From positions 4,340,001 to 4,404,000 of the forward strand of contig NC_088936.1 in NCBI RefSeq assembly GCF_033473495.1: DNA of 64,000 bases, in the 5' to 3' direction. Of the stretch, positions 10,783 through 21,470 are shown piece by piece. This stretch comes from Cercospora beticola. Its lineage: Eukaryota > Ascomycota > Dothideomycetes > Mycosphaerellales > Mycosphaerellaceae. A program made the position numbers and the translations under genes. Position 1 is the first letter of the stretch; each line of letters begins with the position of its first letter. The notes under the pieces are model-generated. The model searched no databases and had not been told where the DNA came from. It saw only the letters and a program-made list of their open reading frames with translations.

Positions 10783-11808
10783 TGTGACCTTAGTGTAGCC
10801 TGTTCTGACAGTGTAATTTAATACGATTCGAGAGGGCGTGAATAGCCAAAGAAATAGCGTATTTAGCAAAGAACGAGCGTGTTTAGGCGAATGGAGAGAA
10901 TCAGTGCTTATCGCCAAATTTAAGCCACAAAGAAAGCTCTCAATCGCCATCGATCGATGAGAGAATCGGTCTTGGTAGGCACACACTTGCCCTCGAACAT
11001 TTCCGAGCGTGCGAAGGCATCCGATAGGCATAGTTTTAAGCTTCTTGGCAATCCTTGGTATATACTAGTTGTGGGTTACGTGCGTCCCGGATTTGGCAAG
11101 GATGATTTGTAGCGTGCTTACTGAGAGTCGGCGTCTTACAGGTCCCACAAGGCACGCTTAGAGGTTGAAGGGGGTTGCCAGTGCCAGATCTCAATGTCGG
11201 ATGGGCAAACCGGCCTGACCTCTCGAGGCGCAACGCACGGCTTGCATTCCATTCGAGGACTCCAAGTAGCATATCGATTGCGTTACCAGAGATGTACCCA
11301 GAGACTGTTGCGCACTCTTCGAAAAGCTTGTGCCGGCCTCCCGCTCTGCATCTTGACACTCAACGGCTTTGCTGCTGCATTGTGGCAGAGATACTGCGGG
11401 CTCAAGGCGCGGATCTCGTCCCATCTCGTAGTCGTCGAAATCTCTTGTCTGGTACCATAGGTGGCTGAGCCGATGAACCAATATCAGAAAGACAGCGTGT
11501 TATTGACAAAAAGTGAAATGTGGCCTCGTCCTTGAATTTCTGTTCGACTTGGGAAAATTACAGTTTCGTCCTCGACCTGACAGATTTCAGCAGCATCGGC
11601 GAGTATATGAACCACACGCAGGCCCGTGCTGCAACTCACTCGAATCGTCTCCAGACATCACACACCCTCGCTGCCGCTCAATAGCCCCACGGCTCTGACG
11701 ACCATATCATCGCAATTCAGAAGAATCAGAGTTCTGGACCAGTAATCTCCAGCAGCAGCGCACTTTCTACGGCACCAGAACTCCAACTGGAATTCACGAC
11801 AGTTCATC
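10783..11808. other. Divergent intergenic region
   Basis: About 1 kb between a minus-strand and a plus-strand gene. It must carry both promoters. ORFs of 88-107 codons at 11036-11481 overlap on both strands without motif and are not supported. Confidence 0.5.
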
Positions 11809-14609
11809 ATGGCCAACGAGGGATTTTGGCACGGCAATGGGAGGAAACTCCCTTGCCCTCTGCTCATTGCTGAGGAGAAGCCCGAGAAGACATTCAACCC
11901 CTCATTGAGGGCGTTGGTAAAGAAATGCCTCCCACGCCCGGAACCGCCATCTCACACTTTCCGCCTGACGCAGAGCGACCAGATCGAGCTAAACCGGAAA
12001 CGACGAGCGCAAGGTCTGCCAGAGTTCCCCATTTCGGAAGGGAAGGGAAAGGTGTCCACAAAAGTGGAAGCTCGGTTGAGAAAAACTTTGCAGGAAGTTA
12101 CCAGCAAAGTGAACCTGTGGTCCAAGCGTCTGGACTGTTGCGACAGCAGAAAGACAACAGCAGCCGCACCGAGTCTTCCGCCACGGCCGGCGCTCAATGG
12201 ACGGAGCATCAGTGTGGTGGATACCTCCGCCTACGTGGCCCAGAATGCAAGCGACTTGCAGTCAAGATTCGGCTGTGCTCTCCGTCGCAGCAATGCCTTC
12301 CGCCGAACGGGCAGTACTATCCGGCGTTCAGCGAGCATTCGGCGCAGACTTTCCGCGGCAAGCCGTGACGAAGTAAGAAGCTTGGAACTTCTCACACCAG
12401 CCGATCGCGACTTTGATCCGATGCAAAGCATTGCAGAAGACGGCGCAGAACAGACCGAAGACTCCGGAAAAGCCAGCGAAGACAGCTCAGTGGTCGCGAA
12501 TGTGGCAGGCGAAGCTCACCTTCCCGTCCGCTCTTTCTACCTCGACTGGGAACAGAGCAGGCGCGCTCGATCTCGATCCGATAGCTCTTCCACCGCGACA
12601 TCAATCGAGCCCTGTGATTGTCTCAACGCCGACAACACCTTTTCGCAGCAGACCCATATTTCTAGAGTCCCAAATTATGCTGTACAGGTCCATCGCTCAG
12701 CCAGTCTGCGATCGCAACGCGCGTTAGTCGTCTCCGGTGACAGCGACGACCACCTTACAGATCCAGCGGGTGCCGACGATTCGATCCGCAAGCGACAGTA
12801 CGGGGAGGTCGACAGAGTTTGGTGGAAGTAACACAGGCGACAGCAGGTTACCAGTACGCCAGGTTTTGCGCAGTCTCAGCGACGTGCAGTTGAAACCAGC
12901 AGGAGGTGACGACCGCAAGAATGCGCCGCACGGCTCAGACACCAGCATGGCCAGGAACGCTCAATCCAAGTCGACTGCCATCACCCCAGGATCCGGTGGG
13001 GCGGAAAAGAGAACACACGCCGCGACATGATTCTCGGCAATGGAGTGTTGGTAGCTCCAAGAGTAGGCAAACGTCACTACAGGGAGGGACATCTGGTCAG
13101 AAAGAACAAATACCGTCGGCAAGTAGTCCACATGGCCGGACACGTTCATACAAATACTTGTCCGAGTCACCTCCGGGTACCAGTAGCAGTCAATCAATCT
13201 CAACTCACCATCAATCTGGGGCTGCTTTGGAAGGCAAAGTCCTGCCGAAATCGACTGGAACGCCATGCAGAGAGGCACCGTTGCCGGGTTTCCATACGCC
13301 AGAGTCCAGCGATCGCGGCCAGAATGCACGAAGAAAGCTTCGCGTACAAGACAAGCCAGAGAAGAGGCAACCCCATAACAATCGTGGCCATGACCATGGC
13401 ATTGAGCAGTCAAAGCGACCAGAAGAGCAGTTTGGCAGGGAGAATGGGTCCACATTGCGCGAGCATGATACTAAGCTGTCTGAATCTGCACCGGGGCCGG
13501 ATTTTATGCAACTGACTTCGAGCGACAGCGACAGCGATGATCACATCGCTGGGCCATCGGGGGTGCCGAAGAGAGCGAGTGAAGATGCGCATGCATCAAC
13601 GCCTCACGTAGTTATGCAGAAATTCCAGCCTGCTGAGTTCGTGGACTTGAACACTCCTTGCGTCTCACCATCGAAGGACTCTGAACTGAAGAATGCTTTC
13701 CAGAGTGTTCGCCAAAGCCATAGAGCGCTCAATGAGGCTCTAAACTCAGTTTCTGAGCATAAAATAGGACCTGGACCTGCAAGAAATGAGAGCTTTGGGC
13801 CGTTACTGAACCGCCCGAATGGGCAGAGAGTGTCAAAATTGGAGCCGCTGGCCGACCAAGAACCCCGACGACCCTCATGGGCAAGGATTGGGCACCATGG
13901 CATAAAATCTTGGGAGAAGCCGAATGGTGGAGCGCAAACAGCTGAAGCCAGAACGGAAGTTGACTCTCGTCCAGAAGAGAAGTTCTCCCCGAGATCAGCA
14001 GTGGATGAGATCACTGAGCGGGTCGCAAGTCGCAGTTATGGGGCTTCGCCGCAGATGAACGCGCTTATCGACGAAGTCGAGGCTGGGATACAGGAGACCC
14101 GAAAAGTATCTGAGAACTCGACGGTGAGCAGTTGGAGAGATGCGGCGATCGACGCTGTTCTGCGAAAGTCAGTAGAAGCAGAAACAGCGAATGACCTTCC
14201 ACCCCCAATCCCCCGCAAGTCCAGCAGGCAGAATTTGCGGGCTTCGATGATTGAGCATTTGCAACGAAACGCGGAAGGACCCAGTCATTCGAAAGGAGAA
14301 ACGGAAGATGAACTTGGCATCGCTCGAATGCAGACGCTTCGAAGAAATCAAGCCGCACTGATTGATACGACATCGCCAGCCCAAGATTCGATAGCAGATG
14401 GTCAGAGGTATGGGCGGACGGCGCGGCACAGAGGCCCTGCCATGAGCAATAGGCTAAATCATGGGAATAGCATCTTGCCTTCGGTACAGACTAGATTTGT
14501 TGAGCATCTGCCCGAGAATGAGGACAGGTTGAGGCGACTCGGGCTGGTAGTGGGTCGGAAGAGGAGAGGAAGTGCGTGGTTTCAGAGCTTGAGGAGAAAA
14601 GCGAAATGA
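11809..14609 (+). CDS. Basic disordered protein split over three frames
   Basis: Unrecognised. Three plus-strand frames follow each other: frame A from ATG 11809 to a stop at 12831 (340 aa), frame B with coding-like sequence about 12810-13030 (GGSNTGDSRLPVRQVLRSL...GGAEKRTHAAT), and frame C to 14609 (about 530 aa, ending RLGLVVGRKRRGSAWFQSLRRKAK). Style is uniform: Ser/Arg-rich, disordered, many RRxS and SDSDSDD-like runs. So I take this as one gene of roughly 900 aa with two +1 shifts, caused by mutation or assembly indels. The alternative is a poorly marked intron of about 90 nt from near 12808 to 12899 joining A to C. No usual splice donor is present there. A basic tail and acidic Ser tracts suggest a nuclear or cortical scaffold, without further evidence. 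Confidence 0.45.
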
Positions 14610-14825
14610 TCCGTTATCTTGATGGCAGCAACGATCGTTTTCAGGATGATATAGTCGTGTTACCATGTTTTTCTCGATGTTTGTGTTCCATGTCGCGTGC
14701 GTGAGGAAGGAGTGAAGTGCAGCGGACTGAGCTCCGCCTGAGCTCGGTTAGACGTCATCGAGCATGGGGAGCAACATTCAGCATTGGAGCTATCCGTCTC
14801 GTAGTTCATCCTCGAAGACGCAACA

Positions 14826-15998
14826 ATGGCGCCGTCAAGAGCAGCTCCCACCGCCTTGCGCGCTCTCCGCCAATCTCACTTCCCGAACAACCTCTCTCGC
14901 CGCTCCATCTCCGCCTACGGCTACGAACAAGCGAAAGCTCTCATCCTCCCGAATCACGGCGAACCCAAAGACGTCCTTCGCTTGCACTCTCACAGCATCT
15001 CCCCTCCGACAGGCGACGCGGTGACTCTTCGCTTTCTCGCATCTCCGATCAACCCAGCAGACATCAACCAGATCCAAGGCGTCTATCCCACTAAACCAAC
15101 ATGGACCACCAACCTCGGCACACCCGATCCCATCGCCGTGGGAGGCAATGAAGGCGTGGCGGAAATTATTGCAAAGGGAAGTGGAGTTTCGGGCTTGCAA
15201 AAGGGTGACTGGGTCATTATGAAACGTCAAGGCTTCGGAACATGGAGGACGCATGCTCAAACGACCAGTTCTGAAGTCGTTAAGGTGGACAAGGAAGGTT
15301 TGAAGCCTGAGCAGGTCGGCACTGTCTCTGTCAATCCTTGCACTGCATACCGCATGCTGAACGATTTTGGCAATATGAAAGAGGGAGATTGGTTCATGCA
15401 GAACGGGGCAAATAGTGGTGTTGGACGAGCGGCGATTCAATTGGCGAAGTTGTGGGGTTACAAGAGTATTAATATTGTGAGGAAGAGGGAGCAGGGGCAT
15501 GAGGATCTGGTGCGAGATCTGAAGAGCTTGGGTGCGGATGTGGTTGTGACAGACGAGGAACTGCGTGGCAAGGGTTTCAGGGATCAAGTAAAGGAATTCA
15601 CCAATGGTGGGAGGGAAAAGATCAAGCTGGCACTGAACTGTGTAGGTGGACCTTTGGTGAACGACACGGCGAAGCATCTTGCTCCTGGTAGTCCTGTTGT
15701 CACTTATGGTGCCATGAGCAAGCAGCCTGTGCAATTACCAATGGGGCTCCTCATCTTCAAGGACATCAATTTCCATGGCTTCTGGGTCAGTCGATGGGCA
15801 GACAAGAACCCACAGCAGAAGGAGGATTGTGTAAAGGAGATCTTGAGTCTGACGCGGGAAGGCAAATTTCAGGATATCCCAATGGATCCTCTGACATGGG
15901 ACTACGATACCAAACAAGACGAGCTGGTAAATGCTGTACAGGGTACTTTGGAAGGCTTCCGGAGTGGGAAGGGTATTTTCAAGTTTGGTAATACTTGA
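14826..15998 (+). CDS. ETR1: Mitochondrial trans-2-enoyl-CoA/ACP reductase
   Basis: NADPH-dependent reduction of trans-2-enoyl thioesters, the last step of mitochondrial type II fatty-acid synthesis, which supplies octanoyl-ACP for lipoate. 390 aa, single exon, MDR superfamily. Residues 1-30 are a basic, Ser-rich mitochondrial presequence (APSRAAPTALRALRQ, SRRSISAYGY). The catalytic Tyr is Tyr87 in NPADINQIQGVYP, the motif of the Candida Etr1p active site. The Rossmann NADPH site is NGANSGVGRAAIQLAK, followed by the typical SINIVRKRE. Later motifs are LNCVGGPLV, TYGAMSKQPVQLP and FWVSRWA. The length fits the family. A CRE-like AGACGTCA lies at 14750-14757, about 70 bp upstream of the ATG. Confidence 0.94.
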   Translation: MAPSRAAPTALRALRQSHFPNNLSRRSISAYGYEQAKALILPNHGEPKDVLRLHSHSISPPTGDAVTLRFLASPINPADINQIQGVYPTKPTWTTNLGTPDPIAVGGNEGVAEIIAKGSGVSGLQKGDWVIMKRQGFGTWRTHAQTTSSEVVKVDKEGLKPEQVGTVSVNPCTAYRMLNDFGNMKEGDWFMQNGANSGVGRAAIQLAKLWGYKSINIVRKREQGHEDLVRDLKSLGADVVVTDEELRGKGFRDQVKEFTNGGREKIKLALNCVGGPLVNDTAKHLAPGSPVVTYGAMSKQPVQLPMGLLIFKDINFHGFWVSRWADKNPQQKEDCVKEILSLTREGKFQDIPMDPLTWDYDTKQDELVNAVQGTLEGFRSGKGIFKFGNT

Positions 15999-16462
15999 GA
16001 CATATGTAGATGTACATGAACACCGATCACCTCTTAGGCGCTGCAGCTATGCAGCTTTCATGGCAAAGAAAGCTTTTGCTTGGTAGCACTGGAGCCGGCC
16101 TGGTGGACTGGTGAACCTCCTTGCTGGACCATCTGACTGTCGGCTCTGGAATCAGATCGCGTGCGCGCATGGACTTCCAGGTTTTGAGACGTTGAAGTCA
16201 TGCAGGCTGGGCCCTTCGGCGGCATGCATGCGAAAAGCGCGTGCCTGAGCTTTGGCTTTGACAACGCTACAAACACACCATTGCGCGCAAGCAAACGAGC
16301 ATGAACATGTGAAATGTGGAGCACTGCTTAAGTGACATGTGCACGGACCACATGTTCTGCGTTTGCCTTTGCTTCCCTCATTGCGCACAATATAATCATT
16401 CTCTGCACGTCGGAATTCCACGCCACCTTGAGCAACTCTTTTTAAATCCAGCGCCTTCCGAC
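15999..16462. other. Intergenic, nothing recognised
   Basis: 3' flank of ETR1 and 5' flank of the coiled-coil gene. An in-frame extension upstream of 16463 encodes Cys/His-rich sequence unlike a protein start and is not included. Confidence 0.5.
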
Positions 16463-16935
16463 ATGCAGCTGTCCTGCAGGATAAAGCAGACTCTGGAGGA
16501 GCTTGCTGAGAAAACCGCGGAACTCACGCGTCAAACTGAAGAGCTGGAAGCTCAGGCAATAGCAGCCACTGCTGAAGGAATCTCTTTGACGGTCCGTTCC
16601 CAGCAGAAGGCATTTGTTGATCGACATCTAACGAGCACTTTGAAGGCCAATTTCGAGCGTATGAAGGCCAACATGGGCGTTATCGAGATAGGCATGTGGA
16701 TGGAGATGCACTCCGAACTGGTCAGCAAGGTACGGAGCCCGACCACTGAATGAATGCCAGTTGTCGGAAAAGCTGACCTGGACAGAGCGCCGAGATTCTG
16801 GCCTCTTTACAGCGCAACACCTTAGAAAAGGCTCAATTGCGCGCACGATGCGACGAATGTCTCGAAGAGTGGAAGAGGCAAGCCAAGGATGCAGAGGCGG
16901 CGACGTCCGACGATTCGGCTGGTGACCACGAGTGA
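16463..16935 (+). CDS. Small coiled-coil hypothetical protein
   Basis: Unrecognised protein of 138 aa. Exons 16463-16729 and 16786-16935; the intron has GTACGG, a branch motif AGCTGAC and an acceptor ACAG, phase 0. The protein is almost all helix: a heptad-like EELAEKTAELTRQTEELEAQ at about 10-30, then KANFERMKANMGVIEIGMWMEMHSELVSK, and a second exon of charged helix with CDECLEEWKRQAKDAEAA and an acidic end. No signal peptide. I chose the ATG at 16463 (MQLSCRIKQT) because everything upstream in frame is not protein-like. Function unknown. Confidence 0.5.
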
Positions 16936-17329
16936 TTTTCTTGCCAGACGAGACTTGAAAGTCGAACACCTTGCGATAGGCGTGGTCGAAGGCCTGGCAC
17001 AATGGCTGGAAAGCGACGACCCAACGGGCTTCTTGTCCGCGAGGACAACGCAGCAGCGAGTGCATTGCGGCTCATTATATGATAGTGATAGAAGGATCGC
17101 TGATCTCAGCTGCTCGCGAAGATTCGCTCTTTCCACTTCACTCATGGATCACTTCGTGCATGTGAAGTAAGGTTTGACGCTAAATGCAGGCGAGCTCAGC
17201 GCGCCTGCCTCCCTCGACTACACAGTCTCGCGCTACAAACACCTCGTCACGAACATCCTGACAGCCTGACACCAATGAGCAACTCAGATACACGTTCAAC
17301 CCGCTACACCTAGTTTCGGCACGAACACC
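16936..17329. other. Intergenic, nothing recognised
   Basis: Contains the promoter of the BTB protein; the pyrimidine-rich stretch just before 17330 looks like its leader. Confidence 0.5.
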
Positions 17330-18362
17330 ATGGCGGACAGCGGCACAGAACTCCTCGCAGCCGACGGCGACGTGATTCTTGTTGTCGGTCCCGAAAAGAA
17401 GTGCATTCGAGTCTGCTCTGTGACGCTTTCTCGTGCATCTTCTGTCTTCGCAGCTTTGTTTGGACCACAGTTTCGGGAAGGTCAACAAGCACGCAGCTCG
17501 AGTGCTCCGGTCGACATTGCACTCCCAGACGACGATGCCGACGACTTTCTATTCGTGTGCCGCGTTTTGCATTTCCGAACGCCACGCTTGGAAGAAGCGG
17601 GATTGAAGGAGGGAGCCAAGAAGCTGCTCAGCCTTGCAATCGTGGTCGACAAGTATGCACTGACACATGCCTTCATGTATGCAGCTCGAACCTTGATGAC
17701 GATTTGGCTGGATTCACATCACCAAAATATCTTCACCGACGACTGCAACGTTGCCAAAATCGCTACAGCGGCATATTTGTTTGATGAGCCACATTGCTTC
17801 AAGCTTGCCACTCGGAGGCTGATCAAAGATACCAATTCAAACATTACCCTGTTATGCACTCAGGATTGCGCACAGTTGCTCCCTACCCAGGTGCTAGGTA
17901 AGCATAGTCTTCGTCGGGGCCAAGGGCTCTGCCGCGACACTGACATTGCTACTAGTGGGCATCGCCGAATGCCGTAACAAGACACTGAATTGCATTAGCG
18001 AACGCATCGCCTGCCACGAGCTCGACGAAGATGTTTGCGACGCGTGTTCCAAGGCAAGCATCACGTATTACGACACTTTGCGAAAGTTCTGGCATGCTGA
18101 ATCACCGACGTTGCGCAGGAATCTAAACAACAACTCGGAATTCACAATCACATATCACATCGAGAAGCTTCGGAGTATCGCTGATGAGGTGTACGAATCT
18201 GGGGAAGGATGTTCGCAATTGTGCCACATTTGCCACAACTCGATTCCCTGCATACAGTTTTACGATATCGCAGCTGAAGCTGAAGAGGAGTCGGCTGGCT
18301 TCTGCCTCATGTGCGTCAAATCGAACGCAAACGTGCTTGGGACATGCACAAACCGGCATTAA
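17330..18362 (+). CDS. BTB/POZ-domain protein
   Basis: Fungal BTB-domain protein of at least 324 aa. Exons 17330-17897 and 17956-18362; donor GTAAGC, acceptor CTAG. The BTB fold spans residues about 8-115: DGDVILVVGPEKKCIRVCSVTLSRASSVFAALF, a variable loop, PDDDADDFLFVCRVLHFRT, and KYALTHAFMYAARTLM. This fits the large Pezizomycotina family of stand-alone BTB proteins, often thought to act as dimerisation or cullin-3 adaptors. The second half has Cys pairs (CDAC, CHICHN, CLMC) that may bind metal. Coding-like sequence continues in another frame (GWRKSVDAYPEMD to the TAG at 18499-18501), so the true C-terminus may lie there after an unresolved intron near 18313-18376. Confidence 0.7.
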
Positions 18363-19714
18363 ATCAGGCTGGCGGAAGAGCGTAGACGCGTACCCGGAAA
18401 TGGATGCTGTAGAGTTGAAGAGACGAGCAGAGCGGTTTCGTGCACTGGAGCGGAGACACGAATGCACGGAGAGGCTTTCCGGAGGACGAAGTGGGAGATA
18501 GCCCTTGTGGGGATGCCGAGTAAATCGATTTGGTGGATGGTAATCAGGCATTCGATCAAAACCACGATGAACAGAAGTCATTAGCGCATCGAATCGAATG
18601 AGGTTGCTCTGGGGCCGGTCGCGAGGGCCGATCATATTCAACAAGGATGCGATCTACAACCCGCCACGAGCCTGTTAATTTTCCTCGTATTTGGTTCGAT
18701 TGCAATAGCTTCACGTCCACCAATTTCTCCGAAGCTGGGAGGAGCGGAAGCGCACATAGGACAGCGATGGAGACATGACGGGCAAGTTACACCAGACCGA
18801 TTCTCGCCGACGAGCTAGAGCAGGCATATTCAGTGCCCTCGTAAATCCTACTATAGGTATCGCTAAAAGTATCAAGTCGGCCGTACATCATTGCACCCCG
18901 AAGGAGATCGAAACCTAGCGCTGGATCCAACGTACCTGGCTAGGTAGCTCATTCTGATTGTATGTTCGAGAGGGTCAATCAAGCTTGAATACACATCTAT
19001 TGCATCGATCAGACGGGCGAGAGATGCAAGTCTCGCGGGATCCACGTTCAAAAAGGATTGAGCGTACTTAAGAGCCGTCGAGCTACAGATTGCCCCTTTC
19101 AAAAGACAAAAAAAGGAGGTCCGGGCACCTGTCTACACCATTTTACTCTACCTCGAACTCTGCGCCAGAACTGATCCTCGTCAGAGGAACTCCTTAGACT
19201 GCACGGTCACAATCATATTGGAACTTGAATCGACATCAGAACAACTTCGTAGTTCGTAGGTAAGTGGTAATCTGAGTGGAAGACGCAACGTTGTGGATGT
19301 GCGAATGCTCTCATACCAAGTGAGCTAAACCCGGGTTGAAAGTGGTAATTCGAAAAGGGAATTTATACGTCAATTGGGTCTGTCTGGGTGCCGAAGGCCG
19401 AGTTGGAGCCTGAGGAGTGGCGGCGGTGAGGCGCGGGGCGGGGCGCGTGCGTGGTGAGGTGAGAGTTGAAGTGATGGCAACAATGATACAAAAATGGTGC
19501 CTGAATATGGAGCCAAGCGAAGACCGAAGGCTACCAGAACGGGAGAGGTACAGGGACTTGTTGTAAGTTTAGCTCGAAGCCTCGCGAAATAGGTATGATC
19601 TGGAACCATCGCACCTTTGGACATTGTATGCAGCTTTAACGCAATTATCTAGAATCCTCTCGATGTTGGCGTCGTCTCCGAAGGACGTGCAAACTTGTTG
19701 CCATGGGAGACGAC

Positions 19715-19785
19715 AAAAATGTTTGCTGATGAAGAAGTTGACAGCGACAGAGAAGCGACAGCTAGATTCGAATACAAAGTCCGTG
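19715..19785 (+). repeat. Dispersed direct repeat, copy A
   Basis: About 71 bp beginning AAAATGTTTGCTGATGA and ending AAGTCCGTG, matching 23637-23709 at roughly 80% by eye with one 2-nt indel, same orientation. Not part of any supported gene. Probably a fragment of an old transposable element. Confidence 0.7.
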
Positions 19786-20803
19786 AGTTCTACTTCACAA
19801 TTTGTCAGCTCCGTCCGATGTGGTTGACCGAGAAGCAGTACAAATAGACAAACATCATGCCTTATCGAAAGGAACGAGGAATTGCTTGCTACCATCGTCT
19901 ACATGTTGCTCTGGGGATGGCTCACCCGATGGCAAGGCAACTCGTGGGGGCCAAGAATGCTTAGCATTTGCTTACATCGTATTGTCGATCACACGTCTCG
20001 ATCCCAGCAGCGCTTACGGGCAGCCGTCGCAAATTGTGGTGCTCCGCCAGGTTTACGGTTTTGAGCTGAAGGGCAAGCCGGAGTCGGGCTTGACCCGTAA
20101 CACCGAAAACACGTCCATCGAGGGTAAGCCAGGGGAGGACTGTGCTCCTCCTTGGTGCTAGTGTTGAAGAATACGACAACTTCAATACTGCATCCGTGGA
20201 ACGGCGGCGAGGGCGATTGTCAATGTGCGAGCATACGTCCTGTGCCCGATCCAAAGAGGTTCTCCGCTATCCTCTTACTGGTGTATACGATGCTAGGAGC
20301 ACCACAGAGGTCGGCTATTGGATAGATATGCAACAAGATTTGATATACGACTGCCTTGTCCTGGTAGCCTGTTCGATACTCACTTTAAAACGGCGCCGTC
20401 TTCCGTTTCACGAGTGCAGTATTGAAGCTACAGTGGACGCAAGATTTTACAGTAACAGGGTAGGCGAGCCTGTGGACTGCAAGCACATTAGAGTCGGCGT
20501 AAGAGGGTATGTACGTCCCCCTTGAGGCCCAGGTCGGCGAGCAGTGGTAGGAAACCTTGACCCAAATCTTGATCATTGTTGGCACGACAGTTTGCTCAGT
20601 ACGAGAATATTGCTTTGCGAATCAGTTCAAGACTTGATATACTTCCTTGTGGGGAATTGTACAAAGCGGCTTGCAAGGGCATCCTAGCTAAAATCTCCCA
20701 TTAGTTACTCTCAAGATTAGTGTTCCGCAATTTTGTGACACAGGAGCACGCCGATGTGTTCCATTTTTGGCCATTGCCATTTTCAGGGATAAGAGTGCCG
20801 ACA

Positions 20804-20809
20804 TATAAA
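20804..20809 (+). promoter_or_regulatory. TATA box of the cysteine-rich gene
   Basis: TATAAA about 105 bp before the ATG at 20913. Good match and position. Confidence 0.45.
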
Positions 20810-20912
20810 CAAACGCAGAGCCATACCACGGTATTGGCGTACGCAGTATCAATTCCATCGTTGTCGACAGGACCCAATCGGATTCGACGTCTACGACTCC
20901 GCTCTTGCTACA

Positions 20913-21470
20913 ATGAAGTGCGCTATCACTTACAGCTTCGCTGTGTTCACTGCCATTGCGAGCGCGGCAGGTGGGCGCATGGTCGATGCGAAGCACAACC
21001 TTCTGTCAAGGCAACAGCAGTGTCTCCCAGAGGATCATTGTATCAACGGCAAGGACCTGACGACATGTAAGAACCAACCCCATAATCTCTAGAAGATGTA
21101 AGTCTCGTTGAAATCACCAGGCGACATGTGCTGCTCAGGTCAATGCAAACAGGAAGGCGTCCCAGGCTGCGGTGTCGTACCGGGCTCGACAATTGGTCCA
21201 GGCTGTGCTGGTGGGCCATCGCCAGCGCCAGGCACTTGTCTGCCTGCTGGTCATTGCATTTCTGGTAAAGATAATACGAAGTGTGAGTACAGAGCCGATG
21301 CTGGAAGCTTGCGGAGGAGGTCGCTAACGTGGTTGCGCTTCACAGGCAGTATGTGCTGTTCTGGATTCTGCGTGGAAGACCAGTATGGATGCGGTAGTGC
21401 GCCTGGTCAAGACCACGGAAGCGCTTGTGCAGAGGTTCCGGTCAACGCTGATAAGGGGGCTTCGAGGTGA
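20913..21470 (+). CDS. Secreted cysteine-rich protein, two tandem knottin-like modules
   Basis: Predicted small secreted protein of 146 aa. Exons 20913-21066, 21121-21282 and 21346-21470, with GTAAG and GTGAGT donors and CAG acceptors. Residues 1-19 are a signal peptide (MKCAITYSFAVFTAIASAA); a propeptide-like stretch runs to about 35. Two modules of eight Cys follow: CLPEDHC-INGKDLTTC-DMCCSGQC and CLPAGHC-ISGKDNTKC-SMCCSGFC, each with two further Cys. The C..C..C.CC..C spacing resembles an inhibitor cystine knot. Both introns lie after the first base of the third Cys codon of their module, so gene structure was duplicated with the protein. The linker GGPSPAPGT joins the modules. Effector, inhibitor or antimicrobial roles are all possible; none can be assigned. 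No match to a named family is claimed. Confidence 0.75.

Larger units (their letters stand above)
18502..20912. other. Gene-poor stretch with degraded repeat sequence
   Basis: 2.4 kb without a supportable gene. It has a G-rich segment at 19395-19470, one copy of the dispersed repeat at 19715-19785 and scattered short ORFs. A TATA-like box near 20804 belongs to the secreted protein downstream. Confidence 0.45.

Noticed and set aside
14835..15734. 299-codon antisense ORF over ETR1
   Set aside because: Shadow of a strongly coding frame; no motif of its own.
19302..19335. tRNA A-box/D-arm-like sequence on the minus strand (TTTAGCTCACTTGGTATGAGAGC)
   Set aside because: No anticodon stem, no T-arm with GGTTCGANTCC at the right distance and no acceptor pairing; at best a tRNA fragment.
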